Shown: positions 1-7,980 of the stretch, in pieces | Position numbering within the stretch: the stretch's first letter is position 1 | Layout: every line of letters starts with the position of its first letter | Source of the DNA: Acidobacteriota bacterium | GTDB lineage: Bacteria > Acidobacteriota > Holophagae > Thermotomaculales > Thermotomaculaceae | Length of the DNA stretch: 54,128 nucleotides | Assembly (NCBI GenBank): GCA_013151025.1 | Contig: JAADJC010000019.1 | Coordinates: 1-54,128, forward strand | Reading direction: 5' to 3' | Position numbers and translations under genes: made by a program | The notes under the pieces: generated by a model | What the model was told of the DNA's origin: nothing | What the model saw: only the letters and a program-made list of their open reading frames with translations | Database searches by the model: none

Positions 1-1
1 G

Positions 2-316
2 CTGATTGTATTCGGCGGCCTGGTACTGATTGCGTGTGTCATTTACGCATTTAACCGGATTCTTGAGATTGTCGAGGACAGAGAAACAAAAGAAAATATA
101 TCGGCTTCCGCACCGGATGACGAAAAAGAAACACCTGCCCCGGAAGCAGAAACCGAAATACCAATGGAAGACCGAATCGCCATCGCCACACTGATTGAGT
201 TGTACCGGAGAGTCCATTTTGACGCTGTTCAAAGCGATATCACATTTATCCATGGTAACGACGCTCAGAATGCCTGGCGTCTCGGCTTTAAATACGGCCA
301 ACGTCGAACCATTTGA
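2..316 (+). CDS. Sodium-pump decarboxylase gamma subunit (OadG-like), 3' part
   Basis: The gene enters from the left edge, so its start is missing; about 104 codons are visible, ending at TGA 314-316. The protein opens with a hydrophobic segment (LIVFGGLVLIACVIYAF), followed by an acidic, proline-rich linker and a short basic C-terminal part. This is the layout of OadG-type gamma subunits, which anchor the carboxyltransferase and beta subunits of sodium-translocating decarboxylases to the membrane. The family is weakly conserved in sequence, so the call leans on the biotin carrier and OadB genes that follow directly. Confidence 0.6.
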   Translation: MIVFGGLVLIACVIYAFNRILEIVEDRETKENISASAPDDEKETPAPEAETEIPMEDRIAIATLIELYRRVHFDAVQSDITFIHGNDAQNAWRLGFKYGQRRTI

Positions 317-324
317 GGAATGAA

Positions 325-813
325 ATGAAAGAAGTAAAATTTGATATCAACGGAAAAGAATACACAGTTGAAATTAACGAATTCGGGGCATATGAGGCGG
401 TTTTGACCGTCAACGGCCGTACCTATAAAGTCGGCTTGAAAGATCTCGGCATCGAAACCGTCTCAGACATCAAACCTCAACCGGCCCATCGGCCCCCCAG
501 TGTCGCCCCGGGACCGCCACAGATGCTGTTCTCCGAAGCACCCATTGAAAATCCCCGGTCCACAGGCCCGGTGTCTCATAAACCGGCATCTGTTGTCAAT
601 GCTTCCTCCATTGTTGCACCACTGCCCGGCCTCATTCTCAAAGTTATGATCAAAGTTGGCGATACTGTCAAGCCTGGTCAGGATGTCATGATCATGGAAG
701 CTATGAAGATGGAAAATGAAATTCAATCTCATATAAATGGAATTGTCCGGGAAATCAGGGTGAAAGAAGGCGATTCCATCAGTGAAGGCGATGTCCTTAT
801 CGTACTGGAATAG
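325..813 (+). CDS. Biotin carboxyl carrier protein of a sodium-pump decarboxylase
   Basis: This 162-residue protein would carry CO2 on a biotinylated lysine between the carboxyltransferase and the membrane beta subunit. The C-terminal half (about residues 95-162) is a biotinyl domain with the canonical EAMKMENE motif, and the acceptor is Lys128. The N-terminal half is a small beta-rich segment, with a proline-rich hinge at about residues 50-85. ATG at 325 is preferred over an in-frame TTG at 313, because the TTG overlaps the upstream stop and GAGGAA lies just before the ATG. The gene sits 8 bp after the gamma-like subunit and 8 bp before oadB, so the three are clearly one operon. The alpha (carboxyltransferase) subunit is not in the window, so the substrate (oxaloacetate, methylmalonyl-CoA or other) cannot be told. 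Confidence 0.85.
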   Translation: MKEVKFDINGKEYTVEINEFGAYEAVLTVNGRTYKVGLKDLGIETVSDIKPQPAHRPPSVAPGPPQMLFSEAPIENPRSTGPVSHKPASVVNASSIVAPLPGLILKVMIKVGDTVKPGQDVMIMEAMKMENEIQSHINGIVREIRVKEGDSISEGDVLIVLE

Positions 814-821
814 GTGAAAAC

Positions 822-1949
822 ATGGAAATCCTGATAAAAGCACTGGGAACCACCGGTTTCGCCAACCTCACGTGGGGCAACACCATCATGGTGTTACTTG
901 GATGTGTCGCGATTTATCTCGCCATCGCTAAAAAATATGAACCCCTGCTGCTTCTACCCATCGGGTTTGGTGTAATCGTAGGGAATATGCCCTACATGGC
1001 GGGCCTCCCAATCGGTGTTTACGATAAAGGCAGCGTTTTCAGCCTGATTTATTACGGAGTTACCTCCGGCGTATTCCCCCCTCTGATTTTTCTCGGTATC
1101 GGCGCCCTGACCGACTTCTCCACCCTGATCTCCAGTCCCAAATCCATGCTTCTCGGTGCTGCGGCCCAGATCGGCATTTTCGGCACATTCATCGGAGCGC
1201 TTCTTCTGGGTTTCACAAGCAGGGAAGCCGCGTCCATCGGTATCATCGGCGGCGCAGACGGCCCGACCTCCATCTTTCTCTCCTCCCAACTTGCCCCACA
1301 CCTGCTGGGCCCCATCGCCATCGCCGCATATTCCTACATGGCGCTGGTACCGGTGATTCAGCCCCCCATCATGAAACTGCTGACCACTGAAAAAGAAAGA
1401 AAAATACGAATGAAACCACCCCGCAGGGTCAGCAGGCGGGAAAAAATTCTGTTTCCCATCATCGCCTTTGTCGTAGCCGCCCTGATTGCCCCCGGATCCA
1501 TCACCCTGGTGGGCATGCTCATGCTGGGCAATCTCCTGAAAGAATCCGGCGTCACCGACCGCCTTGCCAAAACAGCTTCCACATCCATTCTGGACACCTG
1601 CACCATCCTGCTGTCGTTCGCGGTGGGTGCCAGTACCCAGGCATCTCAATTTCTCAACACCACATCCATCGGCATCTTCGGGCTGGGCCTTCTGTCATTT
1701 GCCATTGCCACAGCGGGGGGCCTGCTCTTCGCCAAATTCATGAACCTGTTCCTGAAGGTGAAAATCAATCCCCTCATCGGTGCCGCAGGCGTCTCTGCCG
1801 TACCGGATTCCGCCAGGGTTGTACACCATTTCGCCCGAAAGTATGACAAAGACAACCACCTGCTGATGCACGCCATGGCACCCAATGTAGCCGGGGTCAT
1901 CGGCTCTGCTATTGCGGCGGGTGTATTCATCGCAATCTTCCACCATTAA
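822..1949 (+). CDS. oadB: Sodium ion-translocating decarboxylase beta subunit
   Basis: This integral membrane subunit couples decarboxylation of carboxybiotin to sodium export. The 375-residue length is typical of OadB/MmdB/GcdB. It has many hydrophobic helices and the family signature GIIGGADGPTSIF around residues 138-150, whose aspartate belongs to the sodium and proton pathway. The C-terminal part (NPLIGAAGVSAVPDSARV) is also a family hallmark. It follows the biotin carrier gene by 8 bp and is the last gene of the operon; the next gene has its own promoter. The three subunits seen do not settle whether the enzyme is an oxaloacetate or methylmalonyl-CoA decarboxylase. Confidence 0.93.
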   Translation: MEILIKALGTTGFANLTWGNTIMVLLGCVAIYLAIAKKYEPLLLLPIGFGVIVGNMPYMAGLPIGVYDKGSVFSLIYYGVTSGVFPPLIFLGIGALTDFSTLISSPKSMLLGAAAQIGIFGTFIGALLLGFTSREAASIGIIGGADGPTSIFLSSQLAPHLLGPIAIAAYSYMALVPVIQPPIMKLLTTEKERKIRMKPPRRVSRREKILFPIIAFVVAALIAPGSITLVGMLMLGNLLKESGVTDRLAKTASTSILDTCTILLSFAVGASTQASQFLNTTSIGIFGLGLLSFAIATAGGLLFAKFMNLFLKVKINPLIGAAGVSAVPDSARVVHHFARKYDKDNHLLMHAMAPNVAGVIGSAIAAGVFIAIFHH

Positions 1950-1982
1950 GCATTGGAAAAGAAAAGAAAAACAGGGATCAGG

Positions 1983-2005
1983 CTCACCGCAGAGTACGCG
2001 GTGAG
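1983..2005. repeat. Fragment of the dispersed 130-bp repeat, folding as a hairpin
   Basis: CTCACCGC (1983-1990) and GCGGTGAG (1998-2005) form a perfect 8-bp inverted repeat around a 7-base loop. The first 17 bases are an exact reverse complement of 45023-45039 in the large repeat. It sits between oadB and the trxB promoter. No T-run follows, so it is not a standard terminator. Confidence 0.6.
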
Positions 2006-2024
2006 TCCCAGCCTGGCGATGCGG

Positions 2025-2053
2025 TTGCGTGGACTCGGGTTTGCAGCTATAAT
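2025..2053 (+). promoter_or_regulatory. Sigma-70-type promoter of trxB
   Basis: TTGCGT (2025-2030), a 17-base spacer and a perfect TATAAT (2048-2053) lie upstream of trxB. The expected start near 2060 gives a leader of about 27 bases containing the AAAGGAG ribosome site at 2075-2081. Confidence 0.65.
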
Positions 2054-2086
2054 GCAACAGAATGAAAATTGAGCAAAGGAGACGAC

Positions 2087-3028
2087 ATGACAATTCAACG
2101 ACATTGGCCACTTGTAATTATCGGAAGCGGCGCGGCAGGCTACACGGCAGGAATTTATTCCCGCCGTGCCATGATTAACACTCTGATGATTGAGGGGCTG
2201 CAGCCCGGCGGACAGTTGACCATTACAAGTGATGTGGAAAATTTTCCAGGCTACTCCACCATTATGGGACCGGAATTGATGATGAAGATGCGGGAACATG
2301 CAGAAAAGTTTGACCTGAATATTTATTCTGACATGGTAGATTCTGTGGATTTAAAAAAACACCCGTTCACCATTCACACAATGAATGATAAAACATTGAC
2401 CACAAATGCCATCATTGTCGCCACAGGTGCTTCTGCGCGTTTCCTTGGAATCCCCGGCGAAAAGGAGTTCATGGGCCGTGGAGTCAGCGGCTGCGCCACC
2501 TGCGACGGCTTCTTTTTCCGGGATAAGGTTGTGATGGTGGCAGGCGGCGGTGACACCGCAATGGAAGATGCGACTTATCTGACCAACCACGCCGCAAAAG
2601 TATATATTGTTCACCGGCGGGATGAACTTCGTGCCAGCAAAATCATGCAGAAAAAAGCAATGGACAATCCGAAGATTGAATTTATTTTGAGTGCCATTCC
2701 CGTGGAAGTGCTGGGTAACCAGCAGGTGGAAAAAATCCGGCTGAAAAATGTCAAAACCGGCGAAGAGTTTGAGCAGAAAGTGGACGGTTTCTTTGTTGCC
2801 ATCGGCCACAAACCCAACACGGATTTCCTGGGTGGACAGATAGAGCTGGACGAGACAGGTTACATCAAAACGAAACCGGATTGCACCTACACGTCTGTTG
2901 AAGGGGTTTTTGCCGCAGGAGATGTTCGGGATCATGTATACCGTCAGGCAATTACCGCAGCAGGTTCCGGATGCATGGCCGCCATTGATTCGGAACGCTG
3001 GCTGGAAGACAAGGGCCTGAAAGGCTGA
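2087..3028 (+). CDS. trxB: Thioredoxin-disulfide reductase
   Basis: This cytoplasmic FAD enzyme reduces thioredoxin with NADPH. The 313-residue protein has the N-terminal FAD-binding GSGAAGYTAGIYSRRA, the redox pair in CATC, the NADPH-binding GGGDTAMEDATYL and the C-terminal FAD motif ending in FAAGDVRD. All are in family order and length. ATG at 2087 is chosen over a TTG at 2069 because AAAGGAG precedes it at ideal spacing. It has its own promoter and is followed within 8 bases by a terminator hairpin, so it is probably a single-gene transcript. Confidence 0.95.
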   Translation: MTIQRHWPLVIIGSGAAGYTAGIYSRRAMINTLMIEGLQPGGQLTITSDVENFPGYSTIMGPELMMKMREHAEKFDLNIYSDMVDSVDLKKHPFTIHTMNDKTLTTNAIIVATGASARFLGIPGEKEFMGRGVSGCATCDGFFFRDKVVMVAGGGDTAMEDATYLTNHAAKVYIVHRRDELRASKIMQKKAMDNPKIEFILSAIPVEVLGNQQVEKIRLKNVKTGEEFEQKVDGFFVAIGHKPNTDFLGGQIELDETGYIKTKPDCTYTSVEGVFAAGDVRDHVYRQAITAAGSGCMAAIDSERWLEDKGLKG

Positions 3029-3035
3029 CTTTGCC

Positions 3036-3060
3036 GGGGGAGAGAATCTCTCCCCCTTTT
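3036..3060 (+). terminator. Rho-independent terminator after trxB
   Basis: GGGGGAGA (3036-3043) pairs perfectly with TCTCCCCC (3049-3056) over a 5-base loop and is followed by TTTTGTT. It ends only a few bases before the ATG of the next gene. Confidence 0.75.
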
Positions 3061-3063
3061 GTT

Positions 3064-3564
3064 ATGCTATTGATACTTGGACAATTCGTCGTAATTTTGT
3101 TTTTGCTGGTTTCACTGGTCTTATCCATGACCGGGTTTGCCGGAAGTGTACTTGCCTTCCTCACCGCACTTATTTACGGGTGGGCGACCGGCTTCCAGAT
3201 TATGACTGGCCACGTTCTGATCGTACTTTTTGTCCTCATGGTAATCGCAGAATTGATCGAAATCTTATCCGGTACCATCGGCGCCAAGACGTTCAACGCG
3301 TCAAAACAGGCTGTCTGGGGCTCCATGATCGGGCTCTTTATCGGCTTTCTCTTCGCATTTGCAACCTTTCAATTTTACCTGATCCCCATTGGTCTCGTAG
3401 TTGGTGTCGTGATTGGTGAACAGGTTGCCGGCCGAACCGAGGCAGGAGTTATTTTCCGTTCTGTTGTCGGTGTTCTCATCGGTAAAATCAGTGGAATTAT
3501 ACTAAAGTCAATTCTGACCTTCACAATGGCAGTGATTATTTCAGTCCACCTTTTTCGCGGATAA
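3064..3564 (+). CDS. DUF456 family membrane protein
   Basis: The 166-residue protein is almost entirely hydrophobic, with about four to five membrane segments. It carries the glycine-rich repeats of DUF456, seen in GTIGAKTFNASKQAVWGSMI and in the following IGLVVGVVIGEQVAGR. The function of DUF456 is unknown. The start is uncertain. ATG 3064 puts the first helix at the N-terminus but has no ribosome site and lies four bases after the trxB terminator. TTG 3031 has AAAGG upstream but would place the terminator hairpin inside the coding region. The last 29 bases overlap the convergent gene on the other strand. Confidence 0.7.
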   Translation: MLLILGQFVVILFLLVSLVLSMTGFAGSVLAFLTALIYGWATGFQIMTGHVLIVLFVLMVIAELIEILSGTIGAKTFNASKQAVWGSMIGLFIGFLFAFATFQFYLIPIGLVVGVVIGEQVAGRTEAGVIFRSVVGVLIGKISGIILKSILTFTMAVIISVHLFRG

Positions 3565-4192
3565 GTGCCCTGGCTGACATCAGAATAAGGGGATGTAGCG
3601 TATAGGTCCCCTCTACTTCTTTCAGTTCCGACTTCGTCATCCCCTTCAATGAAACCAGCGCTGAAGTTAAATCAGATTTTTTGCTGTAGACCAGTGCTTT
3701 TCGAACAGACCGCCGTTTCCGCCACACCCTATTATCTACAATCTGTACCGAAAACTCCGGTTTCATTGCCGGGGAATGGATTAACCGTACCAGAGCTGTC
3801 TCAGTCATCCGGGGATTTTCCAAGAGGACAGCAAACAGGCCGTCCTGGTCCTGCTTCATTACCCATGGAAACAGTTTCGGTGAACACGCCCTGGCAAAAG
3901 CTTTCCACTCACCGGCGGCGACGCGCTCCATCCGCCGCTGCAATAATTGCATGACTTTTTGCTTTGCCCGTTCCGGAACAGCGGGACAATCCAGTACCTT
4001 CAGTAGATCCCGCCAGAACAGGTGGGGAAAGATCGTTTCCCTGAGTGTGTCGGGAAAACGCGGATGGATGGACAACCCGACCCATATCGCATGAGCGTGA
4101 GTTTCCTGCCGATTCTTTTCAAATATTTCTTCCAGAATCGACGCAGATGTCGACGGATTCAACACCAGCCGCCTCATTTCTTTCATTTCCAC
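3536..4192 (-). CDS. Hypothetical protein, possibly a helical-repeat protein
   Basis: I do not recognise this 218-residue soluble protein. It is rich in basic residues, leucine and tryptophan. It contains loosely repeated segments of the type L-x-NP-x-T/M-x-x-x-L (near residues 10-20 and 124-136), reminiscent of leucine-rich-repeat-variant or HEAT-like helices. It is the last gene of the minus-strand operon 7641 to 3536, overlaps the upstream membrane gene by 74 bp, and overlaps the convergent DUF456 gene at its 3' end. No signal peptide or catalytic motif is visible. Confidence 0.6.
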   Translation of the reverse strand: MEMKEMRRLVLNPSTSASILEEIFEKNRQETHAHAIWVGLSIHPRFPDTLRETIFPHLFWRDLLKVLDCPAVPERAKQKVMQLLQRRMERVAAGEWKAFARACSPKLFPWVMKQDQDGLFAVLLENPRMTETALVRLIHSPAMKPEFSVQIVDNRVWRKRRSVRKALVYSKKSDLTSALVSLKGMTKSELKEVEGTYTLHPLILMSARALIREKGGLK

Positions 4193-4760
4193 AATCCCCT
4201 CCCGGACGTATTGTACAAAATAATGCCGCCACCGCAGTCAGTTGAATTAGATCCAGTGGAATCACTGACACCGGCTTGAAGCGGTATGCGTGTTCCCAGA
4301 AAAGGTAAAAGAATACATACATCACAGAAGTAATAAGATACACGGGCAGAGCGGGTGTCAGGACCTTTACAAGTCCCTTTACCCTGGAAATTGCGTACAC
4401 CAGTGCACCCAGGGCCAATACTCCGGGAAACACCACCGGAATCCGGAATCCATCATATCGGGCCAGTAACAGAAAAAGAAGTATGAGCAGGACCAGAGAT
4501 ATACGAAACGGAACTTTCTTGTCCCGCAAAAAAAGAAAGAGAATTCCAAAAGATATAGCCCGGAATACTGCAGGAGGAGAAACAACGACAAAAACAATCT
4601 GGGCTATGAGAAAAATCCAGGGACGAGGCGCAACAAGTAAAAAGAAAAAGGTCATTCCAACCAGATAATAATCCGGCACAGCGTTTTGAATCAAAAAGAG
4701 TGCGAACCATTGACACCCATAGATAAGAAAGAGAACGTCAGTTCGTTTCAACAGGTTCAT
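4119..4760 (-). CDS. Hypothetical polytopic membrane protein
   Basis: The 213-residue protein has about six hydrophobic helices, including VGMTFFFLLVAPRPW and the long IFLIAQIVFVVV and VLLILLFLLLARY segments, and a short soluble C-terminal tail. Family unknown. ATG 4760 overlaps the end of the DUF4388 gene by 23 bp. An upstream in-frame ATG at 4808 would add 16 polar residues and more overlap. The 3' end overlaps the next gene by 74 bp. The tight packing suggests a translationally coupled module with the DUF4388 and TPR genes. Confidence 0.6.
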   Translation of the reverse strand: MNLLKRTDVLFLIYGCQWFALFLIQNAVPDYYLVGMTFFFLLVAPRPWIFLIAQIVFVVVSPPAVFRAISFGILFLFLRDKKVPFRISLVLLILLFLLLARYDGFRIPVVFPGVLALGALVYAISRVKGLVKVLTPALPVYLITSVMYVFFYLFWEHAYRFKPVSVIPLDLIQLTAVAALFCTIRPGGDCGNERNEAAGVESVDICVDSGRNI

Positions 4761-5883
4761 TGGTTTCAGTTGTCTGCCATTGAATCGAGAATGGGATTCG
4801 GAGTCCATACTGCCCAGGCAGCATATACCGGTCCTCTCCCACTGTAATCATACTCCCGGGCTTCACAGAAAAGTTACTTTTGATGATTCGGTGAAGCTCA
4901 TCCATTTTTGTTTTTTCAAGACGGCTGAACTCTTTGAGTTTTTCAATATCTGTTTGATGGTCAATCGTACTGTAGGCCGGGAAAATTTTTCCAACAGGGC
5001 TGTGGAACGATAACGCGAATCCCATAAAAAACAGAATACCCACAAAAATCGCTACCGGAGTACTGTACTCCTTCCGTTCTTCAGAGTAGCGGTAGTAATC
5101 GGAAACAGCCGGGATAGTGTATTCAGTCTTTTCAATGAAACCAGCTTCGTACAGGTCGTACAGGCTTCGATAGGTTTCAAATTCTATCAGTTTGGACTTA
5201 TCTCCAATTTCCTTGGCTGATGAAACACCGTCTATCAGCTGCAAAACATATACCTGATCATGTGGCAGGCTGATTGCTTCCAGATCACTTCCCAAAGTAG
5301 GCTCATCAAACGAGGAAGAAAAAGAGTCTTTCACCTTCGACGATTTATCCGTTCGCTTGAAAACTACGTATGGGTCATTGATAACCCGCTCAATCAGCGG
5401 CCACTCGTCCAGCATCCGCAGTCCTTCCATCAGAATACTTTCAGTGGAAATGGGCTCAAAGTTCTCACTGTCATAATCAACCACATCCCGAGGGGAAAAA
5501 TGATAATGTCCGTTCTTCCACCTGAACAGGCTGTACACGATCTGAAGAACCTGATTACGCAGGGCCTCCTTCAGGTCTGAAGAACCAATAAACCCGTTTT
5601 TCACCAACACCTGACCCAGGCGCTGAAGGCTCTCAGATTGGACTTCCAGTGCGCGATTTAACTGTTCCTGGGAAATTACTCCCCTTTTGACCAGTACATG
5701 CCCCAGACGGGATTCTGACTGTTCGGATTCCTTCTCGGAACCCACGATTGAGCCATTATGAAAACTGACCCGAACGAGTTCTTCTCCTTCCCTTAACACG
5801 AGCATACCTGTTTTTTTCTGAATCCCGATCAATTGGAAAATATCAGCAAGACTGAAGTCCTTTAATGTTCCTTCAAGTGCCAT
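4738..5883 (-). CDS. DUF4388 (PATAN) domain protein with a membrane anchor
   Basis: The first 60 or so residues match DUF4388/PATAN (MALEGTLKDFSLADIFQLI, then KTGMLVL). Two short repeats, LGHVLVKRGVISQEQL and LGQVLVKNGFIGSSDL (about residues 60-115), resemble the N-terminal domain of type II secretion/MshE ATPases. A further DUF4388-like segment with SLFRWKNGHYHF follows. A single membrane helix lies near residues 275-297, with a roughly 85-residue tail beyond it. In delta-proteobacteria and Acidobacteriota such proteins are linked to surface motility, polarity and signalling; that role is an inference here. The gene starts one base after the stop of the TPR gene, so the two are coupled. 381 residues. 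Confidence 0.8.
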   Translation of the reverse strand: MALEGTLKDFSLADIFQLIGIQKKTGMLVLREGEELVRVSFHNGSIVGSEKESEQSESRLGHVLVKRGVISQEQLNRALEVQSESLQRLGQVLVKNGFIGSSDLKEALRNQVLQIVYSLFRWKNGHYHFSPRDVVDYDSENFEPISTESILMEGLRMLDEWPLIERVINDPYVVFKRTDKSSKVKDSFSSSFDEPTLGSDLEAISLPHDQVYVLQLIDGVSSAKEIGDKSKLIEFETYRSLYDLYEAGFIEKTEYTIPAVSDYYRYSEERKEYSTPVAIFVGILFFMGFALSFHSPVGKIFPAYSTIDHQTDIEKLKEFSRLEKTKMDELHRIIKSNFSVKPGSMITVGEDRYMLPGQYGLRIPFSIQWQTTETNEPVETN

Positions 5884-7641
5884 TTACTCTTCTCCCAGTT
5901 TCGGTAAAATGCTGAATACATTAATGATGATTAGCAGAACAATGATTAAAAGGAGTGGCAACGCCAAGAACCAACTGCCAAACATTCTGATCTCGCCCAG
6001 GCTCAGTAACAGACACCCGAAAAACAGGAAATATAGCAAGACTCCCCGAACCGCACTTCCTGTAACAAATATATTGTAGCTGCCGGGTATCAGAAAACCA
6101 ATCACGCCCTGCACAATTTTCCGAAGCCGATTGTATTTACGAATACTCTCCACTTTTGCCATCCGCTTACCTGAATCCAGATTCTCCTTCTTTACAAAAA
6201 CAGTCACACACTGCTTGCACATACTGTCATTATGAGATTCCAGGAAACGGAACGCTTTCCCGCAGCGGGAACAACTCTCAGACATATCCCGGTCCCTGAA
6301 TAGAAATGAAAGAAACAGAAACAGAATCAACAGAATAATCACAAACACCATTTCTTTCTTACCTGAAATCTCACCGGAAGGAACCCCGTTCCGAAAACTC
6401 ATGCTAAAGAGCTTACTGTAAAGAAATGATGTCCCCGGTACTTCCAGAAGGGGTACGGGGTTCCGGGCCTGATTCAGAAGTGTTGAGACTGCATGATCAG
6501 GGTTTTTCTCATAGGTTGAATTCAGCTCATTATCCGATTCTGCCAGATTGTAAGTGCTCAGCATGACAACCGCCAGGTTATAACCCGGTGCCTCCAGATC
6601 TTCCGTCTTCTGGGCAGCTTCTTTGAAAAAATCACGGGACAGCTCAAACTCATTGAGATGAAAATATGCTACACCAATGTTGTTCAGCGCAAAAGGATAC
6701 AGATAAGAAGAAGAATTAATTTCTTTGTAAAACGAGATGGCATCCGAAAACTGCCCCCGCCTCATACGGTTGGTCGCTTTTGAAAAAAGTTCCAATTGCG
6801 GTTTCGGATTAAACCCTTCCACTTGCGAAAATGGCATCTGCATTGACCGGTAATAGAGAAACTCAGGGGAAGAAACCTGGTTCCCAACCCTGGCCACATA
6901 CGCAAACCCAAGGAGAAAGACAAGCGTTAAGCCGGCAGCGAGAGCAAGTCCTATTCGCTCATTTCTCAAAATGTAGGGCGACAGAAGCAATATCCAGTAC
7001 ATCGGCAAATATTTCACTGGAACCGTGAACAGAACCGGCAACAGGTAGAACAGTGAAATTGCCACTACCCTTAGAAAATTAGATGAAATCCGGGTTTCCA
7101 GGTATTGCGTGATATCGTGATGAAAATTCCGGCCGTATTTTATCATTGCAATAATTCCGAAAATAGCAAAAAGGAGCATCCCAAGAAAATAAAGCCCCTC
7201 AAACATACTTTGCAGCAAACGGACAATATTCATCGGATCTTTCAGCATGGCGCCAATGACTCTTACAAAGGAGCCCAGGGCCGTCTTTACCTTCCCTGCC
7301 ATAATCAGTCTGTCAATGCCCGGGAGTCGGCCTTTTTTCCATTCCGGGTTCCATTCGTCCAGCGCCTTCCCAAAGGAGGTCGCACCGGCATTGCGTTGTG
7401 CGGGAATAAAGAGCTCTTCAGTAAAAGGAACTATCTTGTACCCGCCCTCATGTACGGAACGCCGGATACTGCGGATATCTTCACGCTGCTCTTTCTCTGT
7501 TTTCGCTTGCACGCCATCTACCAAAGCAGTCTGCAGTTGCCCACTAACTCCTTTGACCTCAGCGTGAGAGGGGAAAGACCACAAAACCATACAGAGTAAA
7601 ATAATCGTGACAATCAACCGCGAGCACTTCGTAATTCCCAA
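5884..7641 (-). CDS. Exported TPR membrane protein with a zinc ribbon
   Basis: The protein has a signal peptide, several hydrophobic helices (about residues 140-250), and a TPR-like helical stretch (about residues 290-370, with FALNNIGVAYFHLNEFELSRDFF). A further helix (VIILLILFLFLSFLF) precedes a four-cysteine ribbon (CSRCGK then CKQC), and two or more terminal helices follow. Function is unknown. An ATG at 7668 opens the frame, but a TTG at 7641 is the better start: AGGAG sits just upstream of it and the product then begins directly with a classic signal peptide ending SHA. From TTG the protein is 585 residues, from ATG 594. It heads the minus-strand operon with the DUF4388 gene and two unknowns. 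Confidence 0.7.
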   Translation of the reverse strand: MGITKCSRLIVTIILLCMVLWSFPSHAEVKGVSGQLQTALVDGVQAKTEKEQREDIRSIRRSVHEGGYKIVPFTEELFIPAQRNAGATSFGKALDEWNPEWKKGRLPGIDRLIMAGKVKTALGSFVRVIGAMLKDPMNIVRLLQSMFEGLYFLGMLLFAIFGIIAMIKYGRNFHHDITQYLETRISSNFLRVVAISLFYLLPVLFTVPVKYLPMYWILLLSPYILRNERIGLALAAGLTLVFLLGFAYVARVGNQVSSPEFLYYRSMQMPFSQVEGFNPKPQLELFSKATNRMRRGQFSDAISFYKEINSSSYLYPFALNNIGVAYFHLNEFELSRDFFKEAAQKTEDLEAPGYNLAVVMLSTYNLAESDNELNSTYEKNPDHAVSTLLNQARNPVPLLEVPGTSFLYSKLFSMSFRNGVPSGEISGKKEMVFVIILLILFLFLSFLFRDRDMSESCSRCGKAFRFLESHNDSMCKQCVTVFVKKENLDSGKRMAKVESIRKYNRLRKIVQGVIGFLIPGSYNIFVTGSAVRGVLLYFLFFGCLLLSLGEIRMFGSWFLALPLLLIIVLLIIINVFSILPKLGEE

Positions 7642-7676
7642 CAGTTCACTCCTGAGGTCTTCTTTCATATGTTGAA

Positions 7677-7704
7677 ATTATAACACCCCACTTTTCAATT
7701 GCAA
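7677..7704 (-). promoter_or_regulatory. Promoter of the TPR-DUF4388 operon
   Basis: On the minus strand TTGCAA (7704-7699), a 16-base spacer and a perfect TATAAT (7682-7677) precede the operon. The expected transcription start is about 7670, two bases before ATG 7668. The ATG would therefore be nearly leaderless, while the TTG at 7641 would have a leader with a ribosome site. Confidence 0.6.
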
Positions 7705-7980
7705 CCGAAATCTGTTTTGACGCGCCGAAACAGGCGGTCTAAGTGAAAGTGCGTGTGCATGAAAGAAAAATCATGTGGCCGCAGTGCACGCGCAGTACGT
7801 TGTGACCTGTAAAATCAGGGAATTGGCAATAAAAAGTCATTGAGGGATTACCTGGCTTTTCCCTCCTGCACTTACATTTCTCTACTTACCTCCCGCTCCT
7901 GCTGTCGAAAAGCGGAGAAGGTTGAGTAAAGACAGGGAAAAGAACCAGAACAGGCGGTACATGATGAGTGAAGAATCACG
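7705..7980. other. Intergenic stretch without a recognisable gene
   Basis: Between the divergent-looking promoter and the convergent end of the next minus gene I see no supported coding region. Phrases such as ATCAGGGAATTG (7825-7836) and CCGAAACAGGC recur in other intergenic gaps of this window (near 23856 and 43750), so the stretch probably holds decayed repeat material. Confidence 0.4.

Noticed and set aside
954-1649. Long open frame of 231 codons on the minus strand across oadB
   Set aside because: It lies entirely within a clearly recognisable gene on the other strand, and its translation is rich in Gly, His, Cys and Asp without any family pattern.
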